Source: Acinetobacter sp. ASP199
GTDB taxonomy: Bacteria; Pseudomonadota; Gammaproteobacteria; Pseudomonadales; Moraxellaceae
Direction of reading: 5' to 3'
Assembly (NCBI RefSeq): GCF_022700675.1
Contig: NZ_CP062182.1
Location: 2,542,001-2,606,000 of the forward strand
Length of the DNA stretch: 64,000 bases
Notes under the pieces: generated by a model
Databases searched by the model: none
Seen by the model: only the letters and a program-made list of their open reading frames with translations
Told to the model about the DNA's origin: nothing
Shown: piece by piece, positions 16,648-25,729 of the stretch
How positions within the stretch are numbered: position 1 is the first letter of the stretch
How the letters are laid out: every line of letters starts with the position of its first letter
Program-made: the position numbers and the translations under genes

Positions 16648-17607
16648 TCAGCGCCGTACAGGTGCTCCATCAAACCATTTAAATCCTTTAGGGTAAATGC
16701 AGATTCTATTCGGAAGCCCAAACTGCCCCGTTTGATTCTCTGGCATGCTATTTAATGCACCCAAAGGACAGCCCGCTTCTTCTTGCATAATCCGATCAAT
16801 CCTCAGCGCTTTTTGTGCATCAGCATCGGAAAGCTGATGATGCATTTCTGGATAAACACATGTGCCCAGATATCCAGTAACCCTCATCCAGTGCTCTCTG
16901 ATATCATTGCAATATCCCAAAGGATCAGAATAGAGCGATCGGTTAAAGCTCAGATAAAAGTGGATCACATAACGCTGCTGAACATCATCCCGTACAATTT
17001 GATAAAAGCGGTAAATGGCTTGTGTTCTATACCAATACTCAGCCGCTAGACTTTTTTGGAAATTTGATAAAAATCGCTCTAACTGTCGCAAATCGATAAT
17101 TTCATTTCCACCCTCATTTAGACTTAGTTCCAGCTTTAAATCCGCAGCATCGGGATAGATCTGGCTTGTATTACGGTAGGATTCTCTCAGCTTTTCAATC
17201 CGCTTCTCGTAGCGCTCATTCAGCTTATGCATTTCTTCAGTTAAGCTGGTGCTTTCAAACAGCACTCTCAGCCGCTTTACGATCTTATCGATATAAAAAC
17301 CAGCGCTTCTTTGCGCCGTGACCTCAAAGAACCGAATCTGCTCTTCCTGTAATACACTGCAGTAAGCCTGAAAGAACTTGTCTGCCCAAAAGGAAAAAGA
17401 CAAATGCTCATGAATGCCAACGGCCATCATTCTGCGCCACGATGAAAAATAGTCAGACAGCTTGCGTTTAAACTCATCATCGATATTCTTGTGATGAGCA
17501 TCGTAATCAGTACCTTCTGGAATTGGAGCAAATCGAGTCGTTTGGTAATGCTCTAAAACGTCTTGTTCTAAACGTACTGCTGCAGACTCTAACTCTGAAT
17601 GACTCAT
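16648..17607 (-). CDS. Island protein of unknown function, coupled to a Gp2-like gene
   Basis: Encodes 319 residues, no signal peptide or membrane helix. The N-terminal half is helical with a likely coiled coil (MHKLNERYEKRIEKLRESYR, about residues 130-150). The C-terminal half resembles the style of the neighbouring Gp2-like protein: VIHFYLSFNRSLYSDPLG, then IREHWMRVTG with GTCVYP, and near the end RICIYPKGFKWF. That pattern of a beta strand, a histidine and a helix with WxxVTG is seen in YagK/YfjJ and inovirus Gp2 proteins, so it could be a diverged relative. It lies 42 bases downstream of that gene on the same strand, suggesting joint function. Confidence 0.5.
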   Translation of the reverse strand: MSHSELESAAVRLEQDVLEHYQTTRFAPIPEGTDYDAHHKNIDDEFKRKLSDYFSSWRRMMAVGIHEHLSFSFWADKFFQAYCSVLQEEQIRFFEVTAQRSAGFYIDKIVKRLRVLFESTSLTEEMHKLNERYEKRIEKLRESYRNTSQIYPDAADLKLELSLNEGGNEIIDLRQLERFLSNFQKSLAAEYWYRTQAIYRFYQIVRDDVQQRYVIHFYLSFNRSLYSDPLGYCNDIREHWMRVTGYLGTCVYPEMHHQLSDADAQKALRIDRIMQEEAGCPLGALNSMPENQTGQFGLPNRICIYPKGFKWFDGAPVRR

Positions 17608-17649
17608 GTGCTGTCCTATGAATGAATTGATTTCATAGAACTGGCATCT

Positions 17650-18651
17650 TCATAATTTTTTAAACCAAATCTCCTCTTCCAGCTTTGCTAAAGCAGTCTG
17701 CGCATTCCACTCTTTGATTCTTCTATTTTCTTCTGTATCAGGTATTGGGCGACCATGATGCTGATAATCTCCTTTATAAAACGTTTTACGTCCTTGTGGT
17801 TTAACCAATAACGTCTGCTCGTATTTATCAGGGTCACTGAGATACGCAACTGCACCCAAAGCATTATTGCCTTGTTCGGGTATCGCTCGACGAATATCTC
17901 CAATGCCTAAACAACCTTGCTTCTCGTAGTTTTCTTTATTTTCTGTCGTATTGATGTTCCATCCCGTCCCTTTGCCTAAAGTAATCTCATTCCACTTCTC
18001 AATTACCCTTTCAGCAATTTTATAATCACTCTGGTGCTCAGACCGATTAATTACCAAGGCCAAGTGAGCATGAAAGCCTTTGGTTATCCCCTGCTCCAGT
18101 GCGATTGCATAGGTTACTAATGCATCAAAACAGCCATTTTTATCAGTAATCACAGCACGGAAGCTATCGATATGCTGATAGAAGTCATGCACCGTAATCT
18201 CACTCATGCTGTCCTTGCTATAGCTCAAATCCACTCTGATCACCAAAACCGAATAATATCCCTTAATTGCACCTTCGAACTCCTCAAGTAATGCCACTCG
18301 ATTCAATCCTTTCCGTCTTGTAAAGCTTTTGATCTCCTCGCGTATCATCCCTCGATGCGCATGTAAGATTCGTCTTAGAGCCTTAATTGCACCTATAGAC
18401 AACCCTGATAGATATTCAGCAAAGCTAAGCATGCCACGCTGACTATTGATGTATTCAGTGACTGCAATAAACGCCCTAATCGATGCTGCGTACTCAATCC
18501 CTTCTTGTTTAAACGCTTCAAATGCGCAATACAAGCGTTCTAAGTTGAAAATGAATGCTTCGTCTGAAATATCAAAATTAAGACATACATCTATAAAGCG
18601 ATGAATGGTATACATCACCCCTGCCTGATCATCTAGATCTAATCGAAACAC
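17650..18651 (-). CDS. Inovirus Gp2 / YagK-YfjJ family replication-like protein
   Basis: Encodes 333 residues. The C-terminal half shows family features: VIRVDLSY, then the histidine strand KGFHAHLALVINRSEHQ (about residues 193-209), a helix AERVIEKWNEITLGKGTGWNIN, and AVAYLSDPDKYEQTL. The HAHLAL strand recalls the HUH motif of rolling-circle initiators, and a tyrosine is present downstream. Inovirus Gp2 proteins are replication initiators; YagK/YfjJ members occur in prophages and islands. The N-terminal half is helical and unassigned. A large inverted repeat lies just upstream of the start. Enzyme activity is inference. Confidence 0.7.
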   Translation of the reverse strand: MFRLDLDDQAGVMYTIHRFIDVCLNFDISDEAFIFNLERLYCAFEAFKQEGIEYAASIRAFIAVTEYINSQRGMLSFAEYLSGLSIGAIKALRRILHAHRGMIREEIKSFTRRKGLNRVALLEEFEGAIKGYYSVLVIRVDLSYSKDSMSEITVHDFYQHIDSFRAVITDKNGCFDALVTYAIALEQGITKGFHAHLALVINRSEHQSDYKIAERVIEKWNEITLGKGTGWNINTTENKENYEKQGCLGIGDIRRAIPEQGNNALGAVAYLSDPDKYEQTLLVKPQGRKTFYKGDYQHHGRPIPDTEENRRIKEWNAQTALAKLEEEIWFKKL

Positions 18652-18661
18652 GTTGAACTTC

Positions 18662-18689
18662 CTTAACTATGATTCACGTCATAGTTAAG
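18662..18689. promoter_or_regulatory. Perfect 11-bp inverted repeat upstream of the Gp2-like gene
   Basis: Arms CTTAACTATGA and TCATAGTTAAG surround TTCACG, only 10 bases from the start codon at 18651. It could be an operator or an RNA hairpin that covers the start region, or a replication nick-site hairpin. A related GATAGTTAAG occurs at about 19063-19072. Confidence 0.6.
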
Positions 18690-19114
18690 CAATCGACTTA
18701 TTTTTTTAAATGGAGTCCTTATCTAGAGTAAGGACAAGTCATCCACAATCCGCATATATCGAATAGTGCTCTCATCCTGCATGAACTATTGATCCATAGC
18801 ATCATCCATATTGGGATATGTATTCAGTCTATATGACATATCCAACTGTTCTTGTTATCTGTATGAGTAATAGTGATTGTATTGATATATCTAGTACTTA
18901 TAGTTCTATGATCTATAGTCATTAATCTATTATTAGTATTAATCTCTATATATTAATAATATATAAAACCGTCTTAGCGCAAAAGCAATAACCATAGCCC
19001 AGCCGATCAGCAGAATTTCCAAACCTTCGGCTAAGCTCGGCTTTTTATATATTTTAGCGTTACGATAGTTAAGTCAGAAAAATGGTTTTTTCAAAAAAAC
19101 TTAGCGCAAAAAAA
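18690..19114. repeat. AT-rich intergenic region with a 12-bp direct repeat
   Basis: No gene is seen in these 425 bases. The 12-mer CTTAGCGCAAAA occurs at 18973-18984 and 19100-19111, the second just after the 3' end of the 601-residue gene. Between them are AGCCGA/TCGGCT elements (19000-19035) ending in a T run, which may form a hairpin. 18830-18970 is very AT-rich with ATAT-type repeats. This could be an origin or control region for the flanking replication-like genes. Confidence 0.4.
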
Positions 19115-20920
19115 CTATTCGAATAATGACAAACAGTGATGATGCAGCAGTCCGTAATCTTTAAGTTCTGCCAGTGTTGGTGAAATTTCTGTTATTTGCT
19201 GTGTAGGAAAATCAAAGCGAGTTCCATCCTGAAAGGGTTCTTGAAACGCCAATTCACTTAAGACATACCTGTTAGCTTCCGCATGCTGATCAGGGACAAA
19301 GCAACAGCTGTATGTATTCTGTATAAATGACCGAGGTAAAATCCTAAAAGGCGTCACTATTTCAGTTGCATTTACCAATGCCCTTCCCAAACTACTTTTA
19401 GTTGCACTGAGCTTTTGGTCAATATCAGAATGTTTCCGCATACATTGCTGAAAAAAATAAATTTGGTTATTTGCAATCAGATCCATAACGGCCATTAAAA
19501 ACTGATGAATTCTGGACTGCTCAGCATTTAACTTGAAGGTGATCATTGATTCAATTTTATCAGACTCATTTTTTAGCGTCATATCCTCTTTGATTGTTTT
19601 GATTTGAGTGGCTTGCAATGAATACGGATAGAGAAAGTCTGTGCACCCTAAACGCTCAAAGCTTTCATCATCAATTACTGCAGGGTTAGCATCTCTTAGC
19701 ATTTTAAAAAGCGATATATTCTTGCTATATATTTGACAGCACCATTGCTCAAGCAAGCTTTGAAAAAGACCTAAGCGATTACACATCCCGCTGAGTTTAA
19801 GATGCTGGATAGATTCTGAATGATCTAAAACTTCCTCATCTTTCAAAATATTTTCATGCGGCTTTAAATTAAAAGTAGTGGATAATGAGTTTTCTGGACG
19901 CAGCTGCTTTAACTCTAAATAATGATCAAAGAATTTCATGACTTCCGCTCTTTGTATTACATCAAAATCATTATTCTTTTTGTATAGAATGGGCTTCATC
20001 CAACACAAAGGATCGTGCAGCAAATAGTTATTTTTATATTTCAACACCTCCAAACCAGTCTTTGAGTTGTCTTTTCCATCGTTTAGGAGCAAGTCACTCT
20101 TTTGATCAAGCACGGTAAAAATAGAGGCCACTTTCTGAACTTCAAAAACATGCGGCTGGGGGTACTTCAAAATATAAAATTTGCCGAAGATCGCAGCATC
20201 CCCCCAAAACCTATGCGAAAGGGTTAAAGCGTATATTGGAGACTCTGTTTGAATAAAACTATTTCGAATTGCGCCATCCGCTTGGCAGCGGATAAATCCG
20301 TTTTTTTTAAGCTGCTGTATAGCACGATAAATAGATTGTTTGCTTAAACCTGTGGCTCGCTCAATTTCATCAATTCCACAACCTATAACAATCCCAAACG
20401 AGTCTGCACCGTAAAGCAACCGTAATAAAACAAGATAACTTCGATAATCAAGATAGCAGTCGATCTCTATTTTTTTAGGTGAATTGCTAATACTTATGCC
20501 ATCACTCTTTATAAATAAAGTCTGAATTAATTTTAATAAAGGGATCTGCCTAACCATACGCTTATTACTATTTTCTAACCATTCAATAGACGTGGCTGAA
20601 TCAAGCCTTATATAAGTAAGATTAAGTTGTAAATGGCGAACTCTAGACCTTTTTCCAGTTTCAGGAAAATCTATTTTTAATATCCCCTGTTGTTCCAACT
20701 CATTCAATACACCCCGTAATTTTTTAACCTGTATGCCGATCACTTTTGATAATTCACCGAGTGGCAATGATGTACTTCCGTCTCCAAAATTTCTGATAAA
20801 CGTGATTAATGCCCAAAAAGCATAGGCTGAAATTTGCCCCTCCACCCTTTGATAGAAAGCCATAAATAGCGCCAAAAAGCGCTGTTCAGAATCCTGAATA
20901 CTCATGCTAAAAATTCCCAC
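19115..20920 (-). CDS. Large island protein with two winged-helix segments
   Basis: Encodes 601 residues. The start is a GTG at 20920, supported by AAGGAG ten bases upstream; the in-frame ATG at 20905 is too far from it. Residues about 25-115 look like one winged helix (LGELSKVIGIQVKKLRGVLNELEQQGILKI), and residues about 160-235 like a second (GIDEIERATGLSKQSIYRAIQQLKKNGFIRC). Two tandem winged helices are the layout of plasmid Rep proteins and of some replication or partition regulators, but no family match is recognised. The remaining 350 residues have no clear motif. Divergent from the coiled-coil gene at 21069, sharing a 148-base AT-rich control region. Confidence 0.55.
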   Translation of the reverse strand: MGIFSMSIQDSEQRFLALFMAFYQRVEGQISAYAFWALITFIRNFGDGSTSLPLGELSKVIGIQVKKLRGVLNELEQQGILKIDFPETGKRSRVRHLQLNLTYIRLDSATSIEWLENSNKRMVRQIPLLKLIQTLFIKSDGISISNSPKKIEIDCYLDYRSYLVLLRLLYGADSFGIVIGCGIDEIERATGLSKQSIYRAIQQLKKNGFIRCQADGAIRNSFIQTESPIYALTLSHRFWGDAAIFGKFYILKYPQPHVFEVQKVASIFTVLDQKSDLLLNDGKDNSKTGLEVLKYKNNYLLHDPLCWMKPILYKKNNDFDVIQRAEVMKFFDHYLELKQLRPENSLSTTFNLKPHENILKDEEVLDHSESIQHLKLSGMCNRLGLFQSLLEQWCCQIYSKNISLFKMLRDANPAVIDDESFERLGCTDFLYPYSLQATQIKTIKEDMTLKNESDKIESMITFKLNAEQSRIHQFLMAVMDLIANNQIYFFQQCMRKHSDIDQKLSATKSSLGRALVNATEIVTPFRILPRSFIQNTYSCCFVPDQHAEANRYVLSELAFQEPFQDGTRFDFPTQQITEISPTLAELKDYGLLHHHCLSLFE

Positions 20921-21068
20921 ACACCAAGTTCTCCTTTGGGTATATGTATTTTACAGCAATAATGATAGGCATGAAATGATAATTGAAATTTGTTTTTTTA
21001 ACAGTTAATTTATAATTAATATTTACTTAATATTTAATTAATGATATATAAATGTTAAGTAAATATTT

Positions 21069-22019
21069 ATGAATTTTAAAATGGCACGACCACATTTAAC
21101 CTTAGATAAATGGTTATCGACTGACACGGACTTAAAAAAAGATTTCTTGGATCAAGAGAGCTACATGAAGGAAAGTCTATTAACTAAGCTTGATAAACCT
21201 GGCCAAAAGATTGTTTACATATCTACAAATCACCCCCAACCTAGATCACATGAGAATTTAATATCAGATTCTCTACAAGACTTGGCTAGGACATCCCACA
21301 CAAACGAAATATTTATAACCCCCCTCATATGTGAGACAACAAATTTTATTATTAAAACTAATGATGAACATTTTGCAATTTTAAAAAAGAAATTCCTTTT
21401 ATTTAAATACCACTCTGAGAAAAAAAAATCCAACCGCATCACCAAACAAATCACAATGGACGAAAATATATTAAAACAACTTGAGAAAATTAAAAAAAGT
21501 TGTAAGTTTAAAAGTCTAGATAACTGCTTAGAATTTTTAATTGATGCACATAATTTTAAATTAAGTGAAAAAGATAAAATAATATCAAGACTCAAAAAAG
21601 AACAGAATTCAAATCATGATTCTAATTTAAAGCAAGAATTGAAATTAAAAGATGAAAAAATTACAGAACTCGAAAAAGAGCTCGTGCACCAAAAAGATAT
21701 CATCCACCAAAACATGAGCAAATCTGCAAAAGAGTTTGAGGAATACCTAATTCAATGGGCTACAAATCAAACCATTGAATTAGAGAAAATTAAAGCTTTT
21801 TTAGGCGAGATTAACGAAGCAGATCAACAAAGCATTAACCAAACTCTTGCACCCGAAGCACTTAGCGAAATTGAAACTCAATTGAGAAATGAATGCGCAG
21901 AACAAAAACAATTTTTTATAATGAAAAATCGATCAAATTTAAATGATGCTTTAGGATTTGATCAGCATCATCAATATGGCAATACCGTACAAAATGACAA
22001 TGAAGTGTGTGATTCATAG
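21069..22019 (+). CDS. Coiled-coil DNA-binding-like protein, 3' end replaced by an IS
   Basis: Encodes 316 residues; a second in-frame ATG at 21081 (MARPHLTLDKWL) may be the true start. Residues about 120-165 hold KQITMDENILKQLEKIKKSCKFKSLDNCLEFLID, a ribbon-helix-helix-like stretch, followed by a long coiled coil (about 170-220, LKQELKLKDEKITELEKEL). This pattern resembles plasmid KfrA-type or partition accessory proteins, without certain homology. The last residues, CDS before the stop, are encoded by the IS left end. Without the IS the protein would end NDNEVY, so function is likely kept. Confidence 0.6.
   Translation: MNFKMARPHLTLDKWLSTDTDLKKDFLDQESYMKESLLTKLDKPGQKIVYISTNHPQPRSHENLISDSLQDLARTSHTNEIFITPLICETTNFIIKTNDEHFAILKKKFLLFKYHSEKKKSNRITKQITMDENILKQLEKIKKSCKFKSLDNCLEFLIDAHNFKLSEKDKIISRLKKEQNSNHDSNLKQELKLKDEKITELEKELVHQKDIIHQNMSKSAKEFEEYLIQWATNQTIELEKIKAFLGEINEADQQSINQTLAPEALSEIETQLRNECAEQKQFFIMKNRSNLNDALGFDQHHQYGNTVQNDNEVCDS
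21999..22005. repeat. Left copy of the 7-bp target-site duplication
   Basis: AATGAAG directly precedes the left IS end. The identical AATGAAG follows the right end at 23025-23031. This proves the borders and shows a simple transposition event without later rearrangement. Confidence 0.92.
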
Positions 22020-23024
22020 ACATCATTTCAATATAATGGGTGTCTATGAACAGAGAAATTCAAAAAAGACTCGTATGGGTTAAATTATTTGAAGAGACCA
22101 ATGATGCTGGCCTAGTTTGTCGGAGATGTGGCATTTCTAGACCAACGTTACGCAAGTGGTGGAAACGATATTCTGAACAAGGTATTGATGGATTAAGTAG
22201 TCAGAGTAAACGTCCCTTAAAATCGCCAAATACTAAAATCAATGCTGAGCTAGAAGCTTTAATATTAGAAATGCGCTCGGCTAGAAATCTTGGTGCTCGA
22301 CGTTTGCAAACAGAATTGATGAGGCTACACGGAGTCTCGTTGTCCTTAGCGACTATCCATAAAGTACTCTCCACCCATCAAGTCAAACCGATTAAAAAAT
22401 TCCGTCGTAAAGCAGATTTCATTCGTTATGAACGCCCATTACCAGGCGATAGAATTCAAAGGATACCTGTAAACTGGGTCCTGGAATATATCAATACACA
22501 TCTATCGATGACTGCACACGATATCGCGTTTTAAGGATATTTAAACGCCGAACAGCAGCGAATACTCTCGACTTTTTAGACTGCGTAATTGAAGAAATGC
22601 CTTTTCCCATACAGCGAATACAGACCGATCGAGGGCGAGAATTCTTTGCTGAAAAAGTACAGAAAAAATTGATGCAGCATGGAATCAAATTTAGGCGAAA
22701 TAAACCTGGTTCACCTCATTTGAATGGCAAGGTAGAGCGTTCTCAAAAGACTGATAAATCTGAGTTCTACGCTACTGTCGATATTAATTCTGAAGATATC
22801 CAAGACAAGCTAGCCGAATGGCAGCATTACTATAACTGGATGAGACCACATTCAGCTTTGAAAGGTAAAACACCGATGGAAAGGTACTTTGAATTATGTG
22901 AAGAAACCCCTTTCTCTGATGAGGTCCAGAAGCAATACAACCCATCAAATGAACGGATTCAACACGCCAATTACAAGATGGATTTAGAGATCGCTAAATT
23001 GAAACGATCTCTATGAATCACACA
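22006..23024 (+). mobile_element. IS481-like insertion sequence, 1019 bp
   Basis: Terminal inverted repeats are TGTGTGATTCATAG at 22006-22019 and CTATGAATCACACA at 23011-23024, perfect over 14 bases and beginning TGT...ACA as usual for IS481. A 7-base duplication AATGAAG flanks it. The single transposase gene inside has an N-terminal helix-turn-helix and DDE core but is frameshifted. The element landed in the last codons of the coiled-coil gene. Confidence 0.93.
22046..23016 (+). pseudogene. IS481-family transposase, frameshifted
   Basis: The first part (22046-22534) gives the helix-turn-helix (RRCGISRPTLRKWWKRYSEQ) up to GDRIQ, then reads off-frame to a stop. The matching second part continues from DTCKLGPGIYQYTSIDD in another frame, which includes an ATG at 22597, through QTDRGREF and NGKVERSQKTDKSEF to the end. 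Restoring one base after GDRIQ (about 22456-22462, CAAAGGATACC where CAAATGGATACC is expected) rejoins both into one DDE transposase with D, D and E all present. The element is therefore probably unable to move on its own, unless frameshifting occurs. Confidence 0.9.
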
Positions 23025-23124
23025 AATGAAGTGTACTAGTCACTCATTTTTAGGAGCAAGCAGCAATAGTACACCTCATACACTTGCTGCCTAAGAACGA
23101 GTCCCCTCATCACCTCAATGATAT

Positions 23125-24006
23125 TCATAATGGAACCTGGATAATCTCTTTCAATAAATCAGGACGACGCCTTAAGTGATTGACCAGCACTTCATCGCAA
23201 TATGCTGTATTAAATGGGAGTTGCTTTTGCTGTGGAAAATACCGCTCTGGATGCTGTAGAAACTGTTCCCATTTTTTATTTTCATTCTGTAATTCCCTAA
23301 TCTGGTTTAGATAGGTTCTATCCTGAATATTAAATGACACACCAAAATCATCATCTTCACAGGTGTCTTTATTTTCGTTATTTTTTCTGGCTTCTGTTAA
23401 ATCTAAAATTTTCTGTTTATTTGTCTCTAATCTGCTTTGAACCCATTGCAAATCAAACTCTCTAAACTTGATTTGCAGCGTGGGTAAAATCAGTTGTACT
23501 GCCTGCGAAGCATTTTTAAATCTTCCATTTTTTTGAGCATAACCAGTTAATTCTGAATAGAATATTTCAAGCTTTTTATGCAACAGCGGCGCATATCGTT
23601 TTCTTATATTCAAAATTCCATTGATTCTACGCTTCAAACTCGGGTTATAGGTGTAGACTCTCTCGCCGTCATCAACAACCAACTCAATATATTTATTTAA
23701 TATTTCAGAATATTTCTCATTAATCTGCTGCTGTCTATAATCACGAATCCTCTCTATTACCGCATTAATTTGACCAAGCAAATTCAGCAAGTCCTGTACC
23801 GAATACGTTTCACCAACGAACTGCATTTGGCTATGCTCTACCATCAGTTCAACCAAAAATTCGCGTTCTGACGCTTCAAACTCAGTCTTTGGATCAGGAT
23901 CGCTTATTATTTTATGTTCTCTTAAAAAACGTCCAGCATGATCCAAAAAGCAATTCAGAATTTCATCCTTCAATTGCTCAAAATCAAGAAGTGTGCAATT
24001 TTTCAT
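23125..24006 (-). CDS. Island protein of unknown function
   Basis: Encodes 293 residues, mostly charged and helical, without signal peptide or membrane helix. Landmarks are VQDLLNLLGQINAVIERIRDY, LKRRINGILNIRKRYAPLLH and a C-terminal LNQIRELQNENKKWEQFLQ coiled coil. A short acidic patch (CEDDDFG) lies at about residue 218. It reads toward the IS and is separated from the PrtN-like gene by 185 AT-rich bases. No family is recognised. It occupies the accessory slot between replication-like genes and the integrase, where element-specific cargo often sits. Confidence 0.5.
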   Translation of the reverse strand: MKNCTLLDFEQLKDEILNCFLDHAGRFLREHKIISDPDPKTEFEASEREFLVELMVEHSQMQFVGETYSVQDLLNLLGQINAVIERIRDYRQQQINEKYSEILNKYIELVVDDGERVYTYNPSLKRRINGILNIRKRYAPLLHKKLEIFYSELTGYAQKNGRFKNASQAVQLILPTLQIKFREFDLQWVQSRLETNKQKILDLTEARKNNENKDTCEDDDFGVSFNIQDRTYLNQIRELQNENKKWEQFLQHPERYFPQQKQLPFNTAYCDEVLVNHLRRRPDLLKEIIQVPL

Positions 24007-24191
24007 TTATGAATCTAAATAATAGTTTTCAATATGTTATACCACAACTCTAGTAAAATATTATTTCTAATTATTAGTATTACATAAAGACCTACATCAA
24101 AAAAATAAGATTAAGACATAGGGATGGTCAGCCTTACTTCAAAGGTGACCCATTCAAATTAAAAAAGTTTTATGTATGGAATACCCACTTC

Positions 24192-24464
24192 ATGAATTGC
24201 TTTCAAATTAATACTACCGAACTACTTTTTATAAAGTATCGTTCTATGACCGTTGAACTAATGACAGTAGTTTCTGACTATTACCCCCACCTCAGCAAAG
24301 CCGAAGCACTGAGAAAAGCGAATAATCAACAATTCCCTTTCTCAGTATTCAAAATAGATAAAAGTAAACGTGCTCCATTTTTGGTACACATTAAGGATCT
24401 TGCTGCTGTCTTGGATAAGCAATATTCAGAGGCATCCAAAGATTTTGCTACGTTTCATCGATGA
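24192..24464 (+). CDS. PrtN-type pyocin-activator-family regulator
   Basis: Encodes 90 residues. The whole protein matches the PrtN layout: VSDYYPHLSKAEALRKANNQQFPFSVFKID then VHIKDLAAVLDKQ, a small AlpA-like helix-turn-helix fold in which the strand-end LVHIKDLA precedes the C-terminal helix. PrtN activates pyocin genes in Pseudomonas; relatives next to integrases are widespread in islands and may act as element regulators or excisionases. Its 3' end overlaps the convergent integrase 3' end by 17 bases. The family call is good; the role here, excision or regulation, is inference. Confidence 0.75.
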   Translation: MNCFQINTTELLFIKYRSMTVELMTVVSDYYPHLSKAEALRKANNQQFPFSVFKIDKSKRAPFLVHIKDLAAVLDKQYSEASKDFATFHR

Positions 24465-25596
24465 GGCGTAGCACCTCCTCCAACTGTAATATATTTCTTC
24501 TCGCTTTCACTGATACATAACGCTGTAAACTCCCCCAAGAATCGTGCAAACTTACTTTCTGAATTTCAGGAATAGTAAAACTCTGTTCAGCTAATCGAGT
24601 ACAGCCTTCATGTCTCAAGTCATGAAATCGTAAATCTTCAATCCCCAAAATTTTACAAGCCTCTCTAAACTCTTTACCCAAACTTTTGGGATTCAAAGGC
24701 AATAACAAATTTTCATTATGTCCAAGCTTTAGCATCCGTTCTCGAACTTCTGAATGTTTCAGTCTTTTGATCAGCTCCTTACAAGGATCAAGTACATCAA
24801 ATGACTTATGATTACCTTTAGAACCATTAGGATTCTTTAAATCATGCACTTTCCACGTTGAATGATGTGGGTCATAATCTCGAAGATACAATCGTGTTAA
24901 TTCAGCTTCACGTCTGCATGAGAAAATTGCAAACCACATAATCAAATGCATTGGGTATTTAGAGCCATAACGATTTAGCTTCCATCGTTCTGCAAAATAC
25001 TTCGTCAATGCAATCAATTCATCTCTCGAAGGCAGTCGGTCTCTTTTTTGACTGGAGGATATTTGACGTGTTTTTCTTAACTGAGCAGTAGCCTTATCAA
25101 AGCTATTTAAATCAATATCCATTTCCCACATAACAGCAGCATGAGAAAGAACACCTCTGATATGTAAAAGCTCATGTTGCAGTGTACTAGTCGCAATAGG
25201 TTCAAGATCGAGGTACGGAATTCCACCCTTCCTTAAAGCCACATGCTCGGCCAAATGTACTGATTTTATTTTTGTGATAATATTGCGCGCAATTGGTAGC
25301 TTCTTAATTAAGAGCAGAGAATAGCGTTTCGTCCTTCCGTACTCGCTCCCGACTTCATCCAAATATTTATCTATGGCATCTGATAAGGTCAGATCAATCA
25401 ACTTTTCTTTGCCAAGCAAAATATCAGGATTTTCTTGAATTTCGACTTCTCGTTTCTTAATCCAGTTTTCAGCTAATTTCTTTGAGTGAAATGTTTTACT
25501 TTCAGAAAAAGCAGGAAAGCCCTTTCGAGTGATTCGAATCGCAGCACGATAGTTAACTTTGCCATCTGCACCTTTCCTTGCTGTAATTGACCCCAT
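24448..25596 (-). CDS. Tyrosine recombinase (dusA-type island integrase)
   Basis: Encodes 382 residues. It is a tyrosine-type site-specific recombinase. The N-terminal arm-binding part contains YRAAIRITRKGFPAFSESKTF, the core-binding part SDAIDKYLDEVGSEYGRTKR. The catalytic domain shows R in FSCRREAELTRL, H-x-x-R in FHDLRHEGCTRL, H in SLHDSWGS and the nucleophile Y in LQRYVSV. Its start faces dusA 134 bases away, the arrangement of integrases that target the 5' end of dusA. The catalytic residues are intact, so the island may still excise. Confidence 0.95.
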   Translation of the reverse strand: MGSITARKGADGKVNYRAAIRITRKGFPAFSESKTFHSKKLAENWIKKREVEIQENPDILLGKEKLIDLTLSDAIDKYLDEVGSEYGRTKRYSLLLIKKLPIARNIITKIKSVHLAEHVALRKGGIPYLDLEPIATSTLQHELLHIRGVLSHAAVMWEMDIDLNSFDKATAQLRKTRQISSSQKRDRLPSRDELIALTKYFAERWKLNRYGSKYPMHLIMWFAIFSCRREAELTRLYLRDYDPHHSTWKVHDLKNPNGSKGNHKSFDVLDPCKELIKRLKHSEVRERMLKLGHNENLLLPLNPKSLGKEFREACKILGIEDLRFHDLRHEGCTRLAEQSFTIPEIQKVSLHDSWGSLQRYVSVKARRNILQLEEVLRLIDET

Positions 25597-25597
25597 A

Positions 25598-25648
25598 ATT
25601 TACACCAAAAGCTATTTTTTCTATTATGGTGTAAAATTTGGTGTAAAT
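25598..25648. promoter_or_regulatory. TGGTGTAAA repeats in front of the integrase
   Basis: The 9-mer TGGTGTAAA occurs three times: inverted at 25599-25607 and direct at 25627-25635 and 25639-25647. The outer pair forms a perfect 12-base inverted repeat, ATTTACACCAAA and TTTGGTGTAAAT. They lie directly upstream of the integrase start, at the place expected for integrase arm sites, excisionase or repressor sites. Confidence 0.7.
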
Positions 25649-25729
25649 GCAAACGGATTCACCCATCTAAACACAGGTTCAAACAGATTCTCGCAGGTTG
25701 CAGAATATAGATTAAAGGTATGATTTTTA

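Noticed and set aside
18990-19040. AGCCGA/TCGGCT hairpin as a terminator
   Set aside because: The stem is imperfect and there is no clear plus-strand gene before it, so it is only mentioned as part of the intergenic region.
1-25700. CRISPR array in the defence-rich island
   Set aside because: No regularly spaced repeats and no cas genes were seen; the only short tandem repeats are the 12-bp coding units.
1-25700. Complete prophage
   Set aside because: No capsid, portal, terminase, tail or lysis genes were found, so the region is an integrative island rather than a phage.
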